In this document: positions 44,704 to 55,439 of the stretch, piece by piece
How the letters are laid out: every line of letters starts with the position of its first letter
Numbering within the stretch: position 1 is the first letter of the stretch
Origin: Methylomonas sp. LL1
Lineage (GTDB): Bacteria > Pseudomonadota > Gammaproteobacteria > Methylococcales > Methylomonadaceae
Length of the DNA stretch: 64,000 nt
Assembly: GCF_015711015.1 (NCBI RefSeq)
Contig: NZ_CP064653.1
Coordinates: 372,001-436,000, forward strand
Reading direction: 5' to 3'
The notes under the pieces: generated by a model
Databases searched by the model: none
The model's input: only the letters and a program-made list of their open reading frames with translations
Told to the model about the DNA's origin: nothing
Position numbers and translations under genes: made by a program

Positions 44704-45324
44704 ATGCGTACCCGCGTTAAAATTTGCGGCTTTACCCAGGTCGAGGATGCGTTGGCCGCGGCCGGTTTGGGCGTGGATGCGATCGGTCTGGTGTTTTATC
44801 CGCCCAGTCCGCGCAATGTGTCAATATCTCGGGCTAAGGCGATTGTCCAGGCATTGCCGGCCTTTGTAACGGTAGTAGGATTGTTCGTGGATGCCGAACC
44901 GGCTTGGATAGACGAGGTGTTGGCCGAGGTGAATATCGATTGTCTGCAGTTTCATGGCGACGAGACGCCGGAGGAGTGCAAATTGTTCGGAAAGCCTTAT
45001 ATCAAGGCGATACGCATGAAACCGGATACCCAGCTTGCCGAAATTGAACAGCACTATGCCGGCGCGGCCGGTTTACTGTTGGACGCCTATCATCCCGGCG
45101 TGCAGGGCGGCAGTGGCAGCGGTTTCGATTGGGACATGATCCCGCCGGACTGCCAATTACCGATTATTCTCGCGGGCGGATTGTCGCCGGATAATGCGGC
45201 TCTGGCTGTGCAGCGAGTCAGGCCGTATGCGTTGGATGTCAGTAGCGGTGTCGAAGCCGCGAAGGGTATCAAGGATGCGGCAAAAATGGCTGATTTTATA
45301 AGAATAACCAATCAAGCGACTTAA
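44704..45324 (+). CDS. trpF: Phosphoribosylanthranilate isomerase
   Basis: The 206-residue TIM-barrel enzyme converts N-(5-phosphoribosyl)anthranilate to CdRP in tryptophan synthesis. The catalytic Cys7 is in VKICGFTQ, with the second catalytic Asp in LLDAYHPGVQGGSGSGFDW. It is first of an operon with trpB, six bases ahead. Confidence 0.96.
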   Translation: MRTRVKICGFTQVEDALAAAGLGVDAIGLVFYPPSPRNVSISRAKAIVQALPAFVTVVGLFVDAEPAWIDEVLAEVNIDCLQFHGDETPEECKLFGKPYIKAIRMKPDTQLAEIEQHYAGAAGLLLDAYHPGVQGGSGSGFDWDMIPPDCQLPIILAGGLSPDNAALAVQRVRPYALDVSSGVEAAKGIKDAAKMADFIRITNQAT

Positions 45325-45330
45325 ACAACT

Positions 45331-46533
45331 ATGACTGAAAAATATGATATGCCGGATGCTCGGGGCCACTTCGGCCCTTATGGCGGTATTTTTGTAGCGG
45401 AAACGCTAATGCCGGCAATTACCGAACTGAATCAGGCTTATCAACGCTATTTGCACGATCCCGAATTTATCGCCGAACTAGATGCCGACCTTAGGGATTA
45501 TGTCGGCAGGCCTTCGCCGCTGTATCACGCTCAACGCTGGAGCCGGCATTTGGGCGGAGCTCAGGTTTATCTGAAACGGGAAGATCTGAATCATACCGGC
45601 GCCCACAAGGTCAATAATACCGTCGGCCAGGCCTTGCTGGCTAAACGCATGGGCAAGACCCGCATCATCGCCGAGACCGGCGCCGGCCAACACGGCGTTG
45701 CCACCGCCACCGTCGCGGCGCGCCTAGGGCTGGAATGCGTGGTTTACATGGGTGCGGTCGACGTCGCCCGCCAGGCTTTGAATGTTTACCGGATGAAACT
45801 GCTGGGCGCTACCGTGGTGGCTGTCGAGTCCGGTTCCAAAACTCTGAAGGATGCGCTGAACGAAGCCATGCGCGATTGGGTGACCAATATCGACAATACC
45901 TTTTATATTATCGGCACCGTGGCGGGTCCGCATCCCTATCCGGCCATGGTGCGGGATTTCCAGGCCGTGATAGGCCGCGAAGCCAAGCAGCAGTGCATTG
46001 ATCAAGCCGGCCGTTTGCCGGATGCGTTGGTGGCCTGCGTCGGCGGCGGTTCGAATGCGATCGGTTTGTTTTATCCGTTCATCGATGATACTTCGGTGAA
46101 AATGTACGGGGTCGAGGCGGCCGGTGATGGCGTCGAAACCGGCCGCCATTCCGCGCCGTTGTGCGCGGGTCGTCCCGGCGTGTTGCACGGCAATCGTACC
46201 TACTTGATGGCCGATGACGATGGCGAAATTATCGAAACCCATTCGATTTCGGCCGGCCTGGATTATCCCGGCGTCGGTCCCGAGCATGCCTGGTTGAAGG
46301 ATACCGGCCGCGCCAATTACGTCAATATCACCGATGACGAAGCGCTGGAGGGTTTCCATGCCTTGACCCGGATGGAAGGCATCATCCCGGCGCTGGAGTC
46401 CAGCCATGCCCTGGCTTATACGATGAAACTGGCGCCGACCATGCGCAAGGATCAAATTATTATCGTCAATCTTTCAGGACGCGGCGACAAAGACATGCAC
46501 ACCATTATGCAGCGCGAGGGGATCAGTCTATGA
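45331..46533 (+). CDS. trpB: Tryptophan synthase beta chain
   Basis: This PLP enzyme joins indole and serine. The 400-residue protein carries K93 in [16 protein letters not shown] (Schiff base), the [16 protein letters not shown] substrate loop and GGGSNAIG phosphate loop. It overlaps trpA by four bases (ATGA). Confidence 0.98.
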   Translation: MTEKYDMPDARGHFGPYGGIFVAETLMPAITELNQAYQRYLHDPEFIAELDADLRDYVGRPSPLYHAQRWSRHLGGAQVYLKREDLNHTGAHKVNNTVGQALLAKRMGKTRIIAETGAGQHGVATATVAARLGLECVVYMGAVDVARQALNVYRMKLLGATVVAVESGSKTLKDALNEAMRDWVTNIDNTFYIIGTVAGPHPYPAMVRDFQAVIGREAKQQCIDQAGRLPDALVACVGGGSNAIGLFYPFIDDTSVKMYGVEAAGDGVETGRHSAPLCAGRPGVLHGNRTYLMADDDGEIIETHSISAGLDYPGVGPEHAWLKDTGRANYVNITDDEALEGFHALTRMEGIIPALESSHALAYTMKLAPTMRKDQIIIVNLSGRGDKDMHTIMQREGISL

Positions 46534-47333
46534 GCCGCCTTGCCAATAAATTTGCCGAGTTAAAAGCCTCGGGTCGTAAAGCCTTGATTCCATTCATCAC
46601 GGCCGGCGACCCTTATCCGGAGTTTACCGTGCCGCTGTTGCACGAAATGGTGGCCGCCGGCGCCGACGTGATCGAACTGGGCGTGCCGTTTTCCGATCCG
46701 ATGGCCGATGGGCCGGTGATTCAACGTGCCAGCGAGCGGGCCTTGGCCCATCATGTCGGCTTGCGCAAGGTGCTGAGCATGGCGATGGAATTCAGAAAAA
46801 CCGATCAAACCACGCCCTTGGTGTTGATGGGCTATCTAAACCCGATCGAAATCATGGGCTACGAAGATTTCGCCAATGCCGCGCAACGGGCCGAGGTCGA
46901 TGGTGTATTGACCGTCGATTTGCCGCCGGAAGAGTCGGAAAGCTGCGTGGCTTTGCTGCGCGAGCGCGGCGTCGACCAGATTTTTTTGCTGGCGCCGAAT
47001 AGCGATGCCGAGCGGGTTCGAAAAATGGACGCGGTCGGTAGCGGTTACCTCTATTATGTTTCGCTGAAAGGCGTGACCGGTGCCGGCCATCTGGATACCG
47101 ACGACGTCAAGGATAAACTGGCTCTGATCCGCGAAAACACCCAATTACCGGTCGGTGTCGGATTTGGGGTGAAAGATGCCGAAACGGCCAAAGTCATTGC
47201 CGATATCGCCGATGGCGTGGTGGTGGGTAGCGCGTTGATCAGCAGGATCGAGGCCAACCTCGACGATCCCGAACAGGCAAAACGCGAGATTATCGCCTTA
47301 TTAAAATCCATGCGCTTGGCGATGGATAGTTAA
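46530..47333 (+). CDS. trpA: Tryptophan synthase alpha chain
   Basis: The alpha subunit cleaves indole-3-glycerol phosphate and passes indole to TrpB. The 267-residue TIM barrel has the catalytic E49 and D60 ([19 protein letters not shown]). It is coupled to trpB by the four-base overlap. Confidence 0.98.
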   Translation: MSRLANKFAELKASGRKALIPFITAGDPYPEFTVPLLHEMVAAGADVIELGVPFSDPMADGPVIQRASERALAHHVGLRKVLSMAMEFRKTDQTTPLVLMGYLNPIEIMGYEDFANAAQRAEVDGVLTVDLPPEESESCVALLRERGVDQIFLLAPNSDAERVRKMDAVGSGYLYYVSLKGVTGAGHLDTDDVKDKLALIRENTQLPVGVGFGVKDAETAKVIADIADGVVVGSALISRIEANLDDPEQAKREIIALLKSMRLAMDS

Positions 47334-47357
47334 GAATACAAGCGGAGTAGATTAGGA

Positions 47358-48278
47358 ATGAGTTGGTTTGAAAAATTAGTGCCGTCCGTCATTAGAACCG
47401 ACACTGCCGCAAAAAAAACTACCGTGCCGGAAGGTTTGTGGAATAAATGCCCACGTTGCGATGCGATATTGTTCAATGCCGAGTTGGTCAAAAACTTTAA
47501 CGTCTGCCCGAAATGCAGCCATCATCTGCGGATTTCCGCGCGTACCCGCTTGGATTTGTTCCTGGATCAGGGCGAGCGGCATGAAATCGGAGCCGGTTTG
47601 AAACCCAGCGATCCGTTGAAATTCAAGGACAGCAAACGTTATAAAGACCGAATCAGCCAAGCGCAAAAGCAAAGCAACGAAAACGATGCCTTGGTGGTGA
47701 TGAAAGGTACTCTGCAAGGCCATGGCATCGTGGCCGCGGCGTTTGACTTCGGTTTTATGGGCGGTTCGATGGGGTCGGTGGTCGGCGAGCGTTTTGTACG
47801 TGGGATCAATGAAAGCCTGCAATTCGGCCTGCCGTTTATCGTGTTTACCGCCAGTGGCGGGGCCAGAATGCAGGAGTCGCTGTATTCCTTGTTTCAAATG
47901 ACCAAAACCAGTGCGGCGATAGCCCGCTTGGCCGAAGCCGGAATCCCTTATATTTCCTTCATGACCGATCCGACCATGGGTGGGGTTTCGGCCAGTTTGG
48001 CCATGTTGGGCGATATTAACGTGGCCGAACCGGATGCCTTGATCGGTTTTGCCGGTCCCCGCGTCATTGAGCAAACCGTGCGGGAAAAGCTGCCTGAAGG
48101 TTTTCAACGTAGTGAGTTTTTGCAGGAGCATGGCGCCGTCGATATGATCATCGACCGCCGCGACATGCGCGATAAAATAGCCAATATCCTTTCCATTTTG
48201 TATCCACGAACCCTAAATACCGATCAAAATTCCGAACCGGACACTACCGACGGCGAAAGCGACACATTCGTCAATTAG
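47358..48278 (+). CDS. accD: Acetyl-CoA carboxylase carboxyltransferase subunit beta
   Basis: AccD is the zinc-bearing half of the transferase that makes malonyl-CoA for fatty acids. The 306-residue protein has the zinc ribbon C31, C34, C50 and C53, and crotonase-like [18 protein letters not shown] and [15 protein letters not shown] segments. It lies in the conserved trpA-accD-folC order. Confidence 0.97.
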   Translation: MSWFEKLVPSVIRTDTAAKKTTVPEGLWNKCPRCDAILFNAELVKNFNVCPKCSHHLRISARTRLDLFLDQGERHEIGAGLKPSDPLKFKDSKRYKDRISQAQKQSNENDALVVMKGTLQGHGIVAAAFDFGFMGGSMGSVVGERFVRGINESLQFGLPFIVFTASGGARMQESLYSLFQMTKTSAAIARLAEAGIPYISFMTDPTMGGVSASLAMLGDINVAEPDALIGFAGPRVIEQTVREKLPEGFQRSEFLQEHGAVDMIIDRRDMRDKIANILSILYPRTLNTDQNSEPDTTDGESDTFVN

Positions 48279-48284
48279 CCCGAG

Positions 48285-49550
48285 ATGGCGCGCTTTGATT
48301 CGCTGGATGGCTGGCTGAGTTGGCAGGAACAGTTTCATCCTCGACCGATAGACTTAGGCTTGCAACGGGTGGCGGAGGTTTTCCGCCGGCTCGAGCCACA
48401 ACCCGGACGGATACCGACCATCACGGTGGCGGGGACTAACGGCAAAGGCTCTTGCGTGGCCTATTTCGAGGCTATTTATCGGGCTCAAGGCTATCGAGTC
48501 GGTGCCTATACCTCGCCTCATATCCTGAAATATAACGAACGCATCCGTGTCGATAGCCAGCCGGTGCCGGACCAAGATGTTTGCGCGGCGTTCGAGCGTA
48601 TCGATGCGGTGCGTGGCGATATCAGCCTTAGTTATTTCGAATTCGGCACCTTGGCGGCTTTGGACATCTTTAGCCGGGCCGGTGTCGATGTGCGAATTTT
48701 AGAGGTGGGTTTGGGCGGCCGGCTGGACGCAGTCAATATTGTCGATCCGGACGTGGCTTTGGTCACCACCATTGCCATCGATCATGTCGACTGGTTGGGC
48801 CATACCGAAGCCGACATCGGCCGGGAAAAAGCCGGCATCTTTCGCCGCGCCACGCCGGCCGTGATCGGCGATAGCCACGCGCCGGATTCCTTGTTACAAG
48901 CCGCGCGCGAAAAACAAGCGGATGTCTTGCAAATCGGCCGGGCGTTCGATTATCAAAAACAGGCCGAGGGCTGGGATTGGTACACGGATCAACTAAAATT
49001 ACAGCAGTTGCCGGAACCGGTTTTGAAAGGCGAGCATCAATTCCGTAATGCTTCGGCGGTCATTATGGCGGTGACCTGTTTACAGGCGCGGCTACCGGTT
49101 TATGAGGCCGCCATTCGTCAGGGTTTGCTGACTGCTGAGTTGAAAGGGCGTTTTCAGTTGATTGCCGGTGACCCCCCGATTTTGCTGGACGTCGGACATA
49201 ATCCGCAGGCGGTGCGGAGTTTGCTCGACTATTTGCACGGTTCCTTTCAAACAGTCAAAATTCACGCGGTTTTTGCGATGATGAAAGACAAGGATATTCC
49301 GGGTGTATTAGCCATGATGCGCGAACGGGTAGCCCAGTGGTATCTGGCGCCGTTGAAAAATCCCAGGGCCGCGCATGAAGAATTATTAGAATATTATTTT
49401 CAGCAGCTGGATATTGGAAACGTGAACAAGGGATATGCCGATTTCGCGGCGGCCTTCAACGATGCCAGGCGCCATGCCTTGCCGGGGGAGTTGATCCTGA
49501 TTTTTGGTTCCTTTTTTCTGGTATCTGAATATTTATCCCAATTTCCATAG
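48285..49550 (+). CDS. folC: Bifunctional folylpolyglutamate/dihydrofolate synthase
   Basis: This 421-residue Mur-ligase-type enzyme adds glutamate to dihydropteroate and to folates. ITVAGTNGKGSCV (46-58) is the ATP loop, and SPHILKYNERI follows. The SYFEFGTLAALDIF and ILEVGLGGRLDAVN segments are typical. It starts six bases after accD. Confidence 0.95.
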   Translation: MARFDSLDGWLSWQEQFHPRPIDLGLQRVAEVFRRLEPQPGRIPTITVAGTNGKGSCVAYFEAIYRAQGYRVGAYTSPHILKYNERIRVDSQPVPDQDVCAAFERIDAVRGDISLSYFEFGTLAALDIFSRAGVDVRILEVGLGGRLDAVNIVDPDVALVTTIAIDHVDWLGHTEADIGREKAGIFRRATPAVIGDSHAPDSLLQAAREKQADVLQIGRAFDYQKQAEGWDWYTDQLKLQQLPEPVLKGEHQFRNASAVIMAVTCLQARLPVYEAAIRQGLLTAELKGRFQLIAGDPPILLDVGHNPQAVRSLLDYLHGSFQTVKIHAVFAMMKDKDIPGVLAMMRERVAQWYLAPLKNPRAAHEELLEYYFQQLDIGNVNKGYADFAAAFNDARRHALPGELILIFGSFFLVSEYLSQFP

Positions 49551-49561
49551 AGGTAATGAAC

Positions 49562-50326
49562 ATGGATCAAGTGTTGAAACAGAGATTAATTGGCGCGGCG
49601 GTGATTACGGCGTTGGCGGCTATTTTTGTACCGATGTTGTTCGATGATCCGATTGATGAATCCGGCAAAAGTATTAACGAATTGAAAATTCCTGAAGTGC
49701 CTACTAAAGCTCAGGACGTTGAAATCATGCCGCTACCGGAAAAAGTCGGGGATGTGGCGACGGCGGTGCCGGAAGAAAAACCGCAAGTACCGGTTCCCGC
49801 TCCCGCCGCAGTGTTCGAAGGCGATGAAGAAGCCGATATGGCGGTCGTCCGTCCTCAGGCGCGGATTACAGAAAAGGAAACCGCGGTGGCGCCTACTCCG
49901 GCAAGAGTCGTGGAGCCCGAGCCGGAGGCGGAAGATGTCGTGGTTCAGCAACTGCCCGCTGAAACCGTAATCAAACAACCAGCCAAGCCTAAACAAATCG
50001 CGCCTTCCGTTGAAACCGCGCCGAAAACGGCTACACTCGCGGCAACGGCTGAACCGGTTGCAAAACCGGCTGTCGCGGCGGCGGAAAGCGCTACTACCCG
50101 CTGGTATTTGAATGCCGGCACCTTTAGCCAAAAAGCCAATGCCGCGACGTTGCAGGAAAGTCTGAAGAAACAAGGGTTTGCCGCATCGATCAAGGAGGTG
50201 GTGGGCGACAAAGGGACGGTTTATAAAGTCCGAATCGGACCGATGCTGGATAAGGCAAAGGCTCAGGCCGTCAAATCCAAGTTGGCGCAAATCAATGTGA
50301 ATAGTTTCGTGTCGGGTGATGAATAA
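49562..50326 (+). CDS. dedD: DedD-like SPOR-domain cell-division protein
   Basis: The 254-residue protein has an N-terminal membrane helix (about 10-27), a Pro/Ala/Glu-rich periplasmic linker and a C-terminal SPOR domain (about 175-254, WYLNAGTFSQKANAATLQESL) that binds denuded septal peptidoglycan. I took the second ATG at 49562, which fits the AGAGG spacing better than 49556. Confidence 0.9.
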   Translation: MDQVLKQRLIGAAVITALAAIFVPMLFDDPIDESGKSINELKIPEVPTKAQDVEIMPLPEKVGDVATAVPEEKPQVPVPAPAAVFEGDEEADMAVVRPQARITEKETAVAPTPARVVEPEPEAEDVVVQQLPAETVIKQPAKPKQIAPSVETAPKTATLAATAEPVAKPAVAAAESATTRWYLNAGTFSQKANAATLQESLKKQGFAASIKEVVGDKGTVYKVRIGPMLDKAKAQAVKSKLAQINVNSFVSGDE

Positions 50327-50353
50327 AAGATTTACAAGTAAAGGTTTTTAGGC

Positions 50354-50872
50354 ATGTTGGATGCTTTGCCGCTCGAGAAAATGATTTGGATAGATTACGC
50401 TATCGTTTTTGTGGTATTTGTTTCGGCGATCATTGGTTTGATGCGCGGATTTATCAAGGAAGCGTTTGCCTTACTGACTTGGGGGATTGCGATTGGGGTA
50501 GGCATACAGTACAGCCGTGATTTTGCGGTTTTGCTGCAAAATACCATCAGCTATCCCTCCGCTCGCATTGCCACGGCGTTTATTCTGCTGTTTTTTTTGA
50601 CCCTGATATTAGGCGGTTTAATCAGTTTTATCTTGAATCATCTGATCGAAAAGACCGGCTTAACCGGCACCGACCGTTTGGTAGGCATGCTATTCGGCAT
50701 CATTCGCGGCGCCGTACTGGTTTCGTTGATGGTGATGCTGGCCGGCGTCACCCCGTTACCGGAAGATCCCTGGTGGAAACAGTCGTTGTTGATTCAGCCT
50801 TTCCAATCTCTTGCCGTCTGGTTAAAAGATCTCATCCCGTCCGATATGGCGGGCTATATCCATTATCGTTAG
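50354..50872 (+). CDS. cvpA: CvpA family membrane protein
   Basis: The 172-residue protein has about four hydrophobic helices and the IDYAIVFVVFVSAIIGLMRGFIKEAFALLTWG opening typical of CvpA. It was named for colicin V production and is needed for envelope integrity in some bacteria; the mechanism is unclear. It is directly upstream of purF, as in E. coli. Confidence 0.93.
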   Translation: MLDALPLEKMIWIDYAIVFVVFVSAIIGLMRGFIKEAFALLTWGIAIGVGIQYSRDFAVLLQNTISYPSARIATAFILLFFLTLILGGLISFILNHLIEKTGLTGTDRLVGMLFGIIRGAVLVSLMVMLAGVTPLPEDPWWKQSLLIQPFQSLAVWLKDLIPSDMAGYIHYR

Positions 50873-50887
50873 CTATTTAGGTTTGTT

Positions 50888-52387
50888 ATGTGTGGTATTG
50901 CCGCGATTGTTTCCAATCAAAATGTCAATCAGGATCTGTATGATGCCTTAACGGTGTTGCAACACCGGGGCCAAGATGCGGCGGGTATTGTAACCTGCGA
51001 AGGCTCGAGGCTGCATTTGCGTAAGGACAACGGTTTGACCCGTGATGTGTTTTCCAGCAAGGAAATGTTGAAACTGAAAGGCAGCATGGGTATCGCGCAT
51101 GTCCGATACCCGACCGCCGGTTGCACCAGTTCCGAAGAAGCCCAGCCCTTTTATGTCAACTCGCCTTTTGGCCTGACCTTGGCGCATAACGGCAACTTGA
51201 CCAATACCGAGGAATTGAAAATCCAGGTGTTTGTCGATGACCAGCGCCATATCAACACCGGCTCCGATTCCGAAGTGCTGTTAAATGTGTTTGCGCATGA
51301 ATTGCAACAGGCCGGAAAACTGACTTTGACCATAGACGATGTGTTCAAGGCGGTCACCATGGTGCACAAGCGTTGCCGTGGGGCTTACGCAGTGGTGGTG
51401 ATGATTGCCGGTTTCGGCATTCTGGGTTTTCGCGATCCGCACGGTATCCGGCCCATCGTGTTTGGCGAGCGTAAAACGGAGGAGGACACTACCGATTATA
51501 TGATCGCCTCGGAAAGCGTGGCCTTGGATGTATTGGATTTTCGCCTGATTCGGGACATTGCGCCCGGCGAAGCGGTATTCATCGAAGCATCGGGCAAACT
51601 GCATACCAAGCAATGCGCCGAAAAAACCAACCATTGCCCTTGTATCTTCGAATACGTTTACTTTGCCCGGCCCGATTCGATCATCGACAACATTTCCGTC
51701 TATAAAGCCAGAATGCGGATGGGTAAAAAACTGGCGAAAAAAATTGAAAAGGATTGGCCTAATCACGATATCGATGTGGTGATCCCGATTCCCGACACCA
51801 GCCGGACCGCGGCCCTGCAAATCGCCCATGAACTGGGCGTCAAGTTTCGCGAGGGCTTCATGAAGAACCGTTACATCGGCCGTACTTTCATCATGCCCGG
51901 ACAGAAAATGCGTAAAAAGTCGGTCAAACAGAAGTTGAACGCCATTGCGCTGGAATTCAGCGGCAAGAATGTGTTGCTGGTGGACGATTCGGTCGTGCGC
52001 GGCACCACATCGGAACAGATCATTCAAATGGCGCGCGATGCCGGCGCTAAAAAAGTCTATTTTGCTTCGGCCGCGCCACCGGTACGCTATCCCAATGTGT
52101 ATGGCATCGATATGCCGGCCGCGCACGAATTGATCGCGCATGGCCGGACCGAGCAAGAAGTGTGCAAAGCCATCGGTGCCGATAAATTGATTTATCAGGA
52201 ACTGGAGGATTTGATCGATGCCGTCGGCAAGGGGAATCCGAACATCAAACAGTTCGATACCTCCTGCTTCAGCCATGAATATATTACCGGCGATATCGAT
52301 GATGAATATTTGGCGCGCATCGAAGCCTTGCGTAACGATGGCGCTCAGGAACAGAGAAACTCCGCTAACACGGGCGCCACCAAATAA
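50888..52387 (+). CDS. purF: Amidophosphoribosyltransferase
   Basis: PurF makes phosphoribosylamine from PRPP and glutamine, the first step of purine synthesis. Cys2 (MCGIAAIV) is the glutaminase nucleophile after Met removal; the PRPP motif [14 protein letters not shown] is at about 358-371. At 499 residues it is the E. coli type, without a long propeptide. Confidence 0.97.
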   Translation: MCGIAAIVSNQNVNQDLYDALTVLQHRGQDAAGIVTCEGSRLHLRKDNGLTRDVFSSKEMLKLKGSMGIAHVRYPTAGCTSSEEAQPFYVNSPFGLTLAHNGNLTNTEELKIQVFVDDQRHINTGSDSEVLLNVFAHELQQAGKLTLTIDDVFKAVTMVHKRCRGAYAVVVMIAGFGILGFRDPHGIRPIVFGERKTEEDTTDYMIASESVALDVLDFRLIRDIAPGEAVFIEASGKLHTKQCAEKTNHCPCIFEYVYFARPDSIIDNISVYKARMRMGKKLAKKIEKDWPNHDIDVVIPIPDTSRTAALQIAHELGVKFREGFMKNRYIGRTFIMPGQKMRKKSVKQKLNAIALEFSGKNVLLVDDSVVRGTTSEQIIQMARDAGAKKVYFASAAPPVRYPNVYGIDMPAAHELIAHGRTEQEVCKAIGADKLIYQELEDLIDAVGKGNPNIKQFDTSCFSHEYITGDIDDEYLARIEALRNDGAQEQRNSANTGATK

Positions 52388-52399
52388 TTGGAAGGAAAC

Positions 52400-53581
52400 A
52401 TGAGCGATTTTGATTGGCGGGATTATTCCCTGGAAACTCAAGCCATTCGGGTAGGGCATAAGCGCACCCACGAGGATGAACACAGTATCCCGATTTTTGC
52501 CACGTCCAGTTATGTGTTCGAATCCGCCGAGCAGGCCTCGTTGAGATTCACCGGCAAACAGCCCGGCAATATTTACTCGCGTTTCACCAATCCGACCGTC
52601 AGCGCCTTCCAGGATAGATTGGCCTTGATGGAGAAGGGCGAACGCTGCTTGGCCTTTTCGTCCGGCATGGCGGCGATCATGGCTGTCGGCATGGCTTTGC
52701 TGAAAGCTGGCGATCATGTGGTTTGTTCGCGGAGCGTGTTCGGCAATACGGTTTTGACCTTCCAAAACTATTTCGGCAAGTTCGGCGTAACCACCGATTT
52801 CGTCAGCCTGACCGATCTATCGGCCTGGGAAGCCGCGATTAAGCCGAATACCCGGTTTTTATTTTTGGAAACCCCGTCCAATCCGCTGATCGAAATTGCG
52901 GATATTCAGGCGCTGGCCGACTTGGCTCATCGGCATGGTTGTTTGCTGGTAGTGGATAACGTTTTTTGCACGCCGGCTCTGCAAACCCCCTTGAGTTTGG
53001 GAGCCGATTTGGTGGTGCAATCCACCACCAAATTTATCGACGGACAGGGGCGTTGTGTCGGCGGCGCGGTGATCGGTAGCGAGGAACTGATCGAAAAAGA
53101 CATTTATCCCTATTTGCGCACCGGCGGCGCGACCATGAGCCCATTTAACGCTTGGGTGTTTTTGGCGGGATTGGAAACCTTGGCGTTACGGATGAAGGCA
53201 CATTGCGACAGCGCTTTCGAGTTGGCCAAATGGCTCGAGCAGCAACCGGCGGTGGCAAAAGTCCATTATCCGGGATTGCCTTCTCATGCCCAGCATGAAC
53301 TGGCCAAGCGTCAGCAAGGCCACTTCGGCGCGGTGGTCAGCTTTGAATTGACCGGCGGCAAGGAGCATGCCTGGCGCCTGATTGACGCCACCCGTATGCT
53401 GTCGATTACCGCCAATCTGGGCGACGTGAAAACCACGATCACTCATCCGGCCACTACCACCCATGGTCGACTCAGCGCGGAAGCCAGGGCCGAAGCCGGC
53501 ATCACCGATAGCCTGGTCAGAATATCGGTGGGGCTTGAGAATATCGAAGATATTAAAACCGATCTGCTTAGAGGGCTGTAG
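52400..53581 (+). CDS. metZ: O-succinylhomoserine sulfhydrylase
   Basis: The 393-residue PLP enzyme uses sulfide and O-succinylhomoserine to make homocysteine for methionine. K211 in VVQSTTKFIDGQGR is the Schiff-base Lys, and SSGMAAIMA and the NIYSRFTNPT block are typical. I chose ATG at 52400 with GGAAGG upstream. It follows purF as in Pseudomonas. Confidence 0.93.
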   Translation: MSDFDWRDYSLETQAIRVGHKRTHEDEHSIPIFATSSYVFESAEQASLRFTGKQPGNIYSRFTNPTVSAFQDRLALMEKGERCLAFSSGMAAIMAVGMALLKAGDHVVCSRSVFGNTVLTFQNYFGKFGVTTDFVSLTDLSAWEAAIKPNTRFLFLETPSNPLIEIADIQALADLAHRHGCLLVVDNVFCTPALQTPLSLGADLVVQSTTKFIDGQGRCVGGAVIGSEELIEKDIYPYLRTGGATMSPFNAWVFLAGLETLALRMKAHCDSAFELAKWLEQQPAVAKVHYPGLPSHAQHELAKRQQGHFGAVVSFELTGGKEHAWRLIDATRMLSITANLGDVKTTITHPATTTHGRLSAEARAEAGITDSLVRISVGLENIEDIKTDLLRGL

Positions 53582-53589
53582 GGGGATGG

Positions 53590-55233
53590 GTGGAATTTGC
53601 CAAGAATTTACTCAGCGATAATGTCAGAGTATTAAAAAGTCAGGTTTCGAAGACCGCCTACCAAGGCGTGGCGATTGCGATAGGCAGCATAGTGATTGCA
53701 ACCTTGGTTGTCGGTTATTACCAAACCGGCGGTATTTCACTGGAGGCTATCGCCAAGGCCCATTCCGAAAATTACGCGCTGTGGATGTTGGATAGCATTC
53801 CGTTTGTGTTCGGGTTCTGGGGGCAATATTCCAGCTCGGTGATGGCCTATCAGGCGGGGGCGATGATTTTCGATCAAACCCAGGAATTGCGTTTTAGGGC
53901 CGAGTCGATGGAGAAGCAGGCTAACTATTCGGCCACGCACGACCCGGCCACCGACTTGCCGAACCGGGCCTTGTTTTATGACCGGGTCGAGCAAGCCATC
54001 TTGTCGGCCAATAGTCAAAACAAATTGTTGTCTATCCTGTTGGTGGAGTTTGCCAACTTTAAGGAAGTCTACGACACCTTGGGCCGCAACAGCAGCGATC
54101 AAATTCTGAAGCAAATGGCCACCCGTCTGCAAAGCGTGGTGTTGGGCGCCGATAGCGTGGCTCGAATCGACGGTAATATATTCAGTTTGTTAATGCCGGC
54201 GACCGACAACGAAAATGCCGCGATCGTGCTGGCAAAAAATGTGCAGGCGGCATTGGACCCGCCGTTTAAAGCCGAGCACCTGAACTTGGCGATCCACAGC
54301 AATATCGGTATCGTCAATTTTCCGGAACATGGCGAGGATGTCGATACCTTGGTGCAAAAAGCCGGGGTTGCGTTGTTCATGGCGGCTAAGTCCCACGAAG
54401 GCTATGTGGTTTATACGCCGTCGTTTGATGACCATAGCCCGCGGCGCCTGACCTTGATGAGCGAATTGCGGCAGGCTATCGACAAGGAACATTTGCATAT
54501 TTATTACCAACCCAAGGTATCGATCAAAACCGGACGGCTTTATGGGGCCGAGGCCTTGGTGCGTTGGCAGCATCCCAGACATGGCTTCATCGCGCCGGAT
54601 GAGTTCATCCCAATGGCCGAAAGAACCCGCACGATCAAGCATCTGACCCGCTGGGCCTTGCATAAAACCTTTAAACAATGCGCCGAATGGCACCGGCAGG
54701 GTTTGGATATGACGGTTTCGGTCAATTTATCCGCCCGGGATTTGCATGATCCGGAATTGCCCGACATCGTGGCGGGAGTGGCCGCGTCTACCGGCGTCAA
54801 GCCGGCCTGGATGATGCTGGAAATTACCGAAAGCTCCATCATGACCGATCCCGAACGAAGTCTCGATATTATTCTGCGCCTGCACGAAATGGGTTATAAA
54901 CTGTCGATCGATGATTTCGGAACCGGATACTCCTCGTTGGCTTATCTGAAAAAAATGCCGTTGACGGAGCTAAAAATCGATAAGTCGTTCGTTTGCGATG
55001 TGCTGCACAGTGAAAACGATGCAGTGATTGTGAAGGCAACCATTAATCTTGCGCATAATCTAGGTTTGCAAGTCACCGCCGAGGGTGTCGAAAGTCAGCA
55101 AGTGATGGAACTGCTGGAAGGTTATGAATGCGATGTGGCCCAAGGTTATTTATTAAGCAGGCCAATTCCTCTCGACCAGTTCAATCAGTGGATGCGGGTG
55201 GAGGCTGCGGCATTCCATAAACCGGGCTGTTGA
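53590..55233 (+). CDS. EAL phosphodiesterase with degenerate GGDEF domain
   Basis: The 547-residue membrane protein (one clear helix at 24-44, a weaker one at 66-88) has a GGDEF domain (about 112-282) in which the signature is replaced by DGNIF (194-198), so cyclase activity is unlikely. The EAL domain is complete: E321-AL, N379, E411, D441-D442, K462 in KIDKSF, and AEGVES. It should cleave c-di-GMP, with the degenerate domain as a regulator. GTG at 53590 is the start, with GGGGGA upstream. It follows metZ by eight bases. Confidence 0.88.
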   Translation: MEFAKNLLSDNVRVLKSQVSKTAYQGVAIAIGSIVIATLVVGYYQTGGISLEAIAKAHSENYALWMLDSIPFVFGFWGQYSSSVMAYQAGAMIFDQTQELRFRAESMEKQANYSATHDPATDLPNRALFYDRVEQAILSANSQNKLLSILLVEFANFKEVYDTLGRNSSDQILKQMATRLQSVVLGADSVARIDGNIFSLLMPATDNENAAIVLAKNVQAALDPPFKAEHLNLAIHSNIGIVNFPEHGEDVDTLVQKAGVALFMAAKSHEGYVVYTPSFDDHSPRRLTLMSELRQAIDKEHLHIYYQPKVSIKTGRLYGAEALVRWQHPRHGFIAPDEFIPMAERTRTIKHLTRWALHKTFKQCAEWHRQGLDMTVSVNLSARDLHDPELPDIVAGVAASTGVKPAWMMLEITESSIMTDPERSLDIILRLHEMGYKLSIDDFGTGYSSLAYLKKMPLTELKIDKSFVCDVLHSENDAVIVKATINLAHNLGLQVTAEGVESQQVMELLEGYECDVAQGYLLSRPIPLDQFNQWMRVEAAAFHKPGC

Positions 55234-55269
55234 GGCTGGGCTTTTGCGATGACTGATTTAAAGCGGGGA

Positions 55270-55439
55270 ATATAAAAATAAGCTATCTTTGATAGACCTA
55301 AAGGTTAAGATACTTGGGACCACCCAGGGCTATGAAGGCAGCAAGTTTCTTGGTCGTTCTCTCTACGCCGGGTGGCGAGAGGGAAGAATGTGTCGCTTCG
55401 CGGCTTTCACGGTAAGGATTTATAAAAGAGATTTTCAGC
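55270..55439 (+). promoter_or_regulatory. Structured leader of the tandem-PilZ gene
   Basis: The 170 bases before the PilZ start hold several stems: ctatc/gatag (55283-55295), acct/aggt (55296-55305), and a hairpin cgcc/ggcg (55366-55377). ccaccc (55320-55325) can pair with gggtgg (55370-55375), which would exclude that hairpin. Two exclusive folds are a hallmark of a switch or attenuator. I do not recognise it as a known riboswitch; the GEMM c-di-GMP consensus is absent. Confidence 0.4.
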
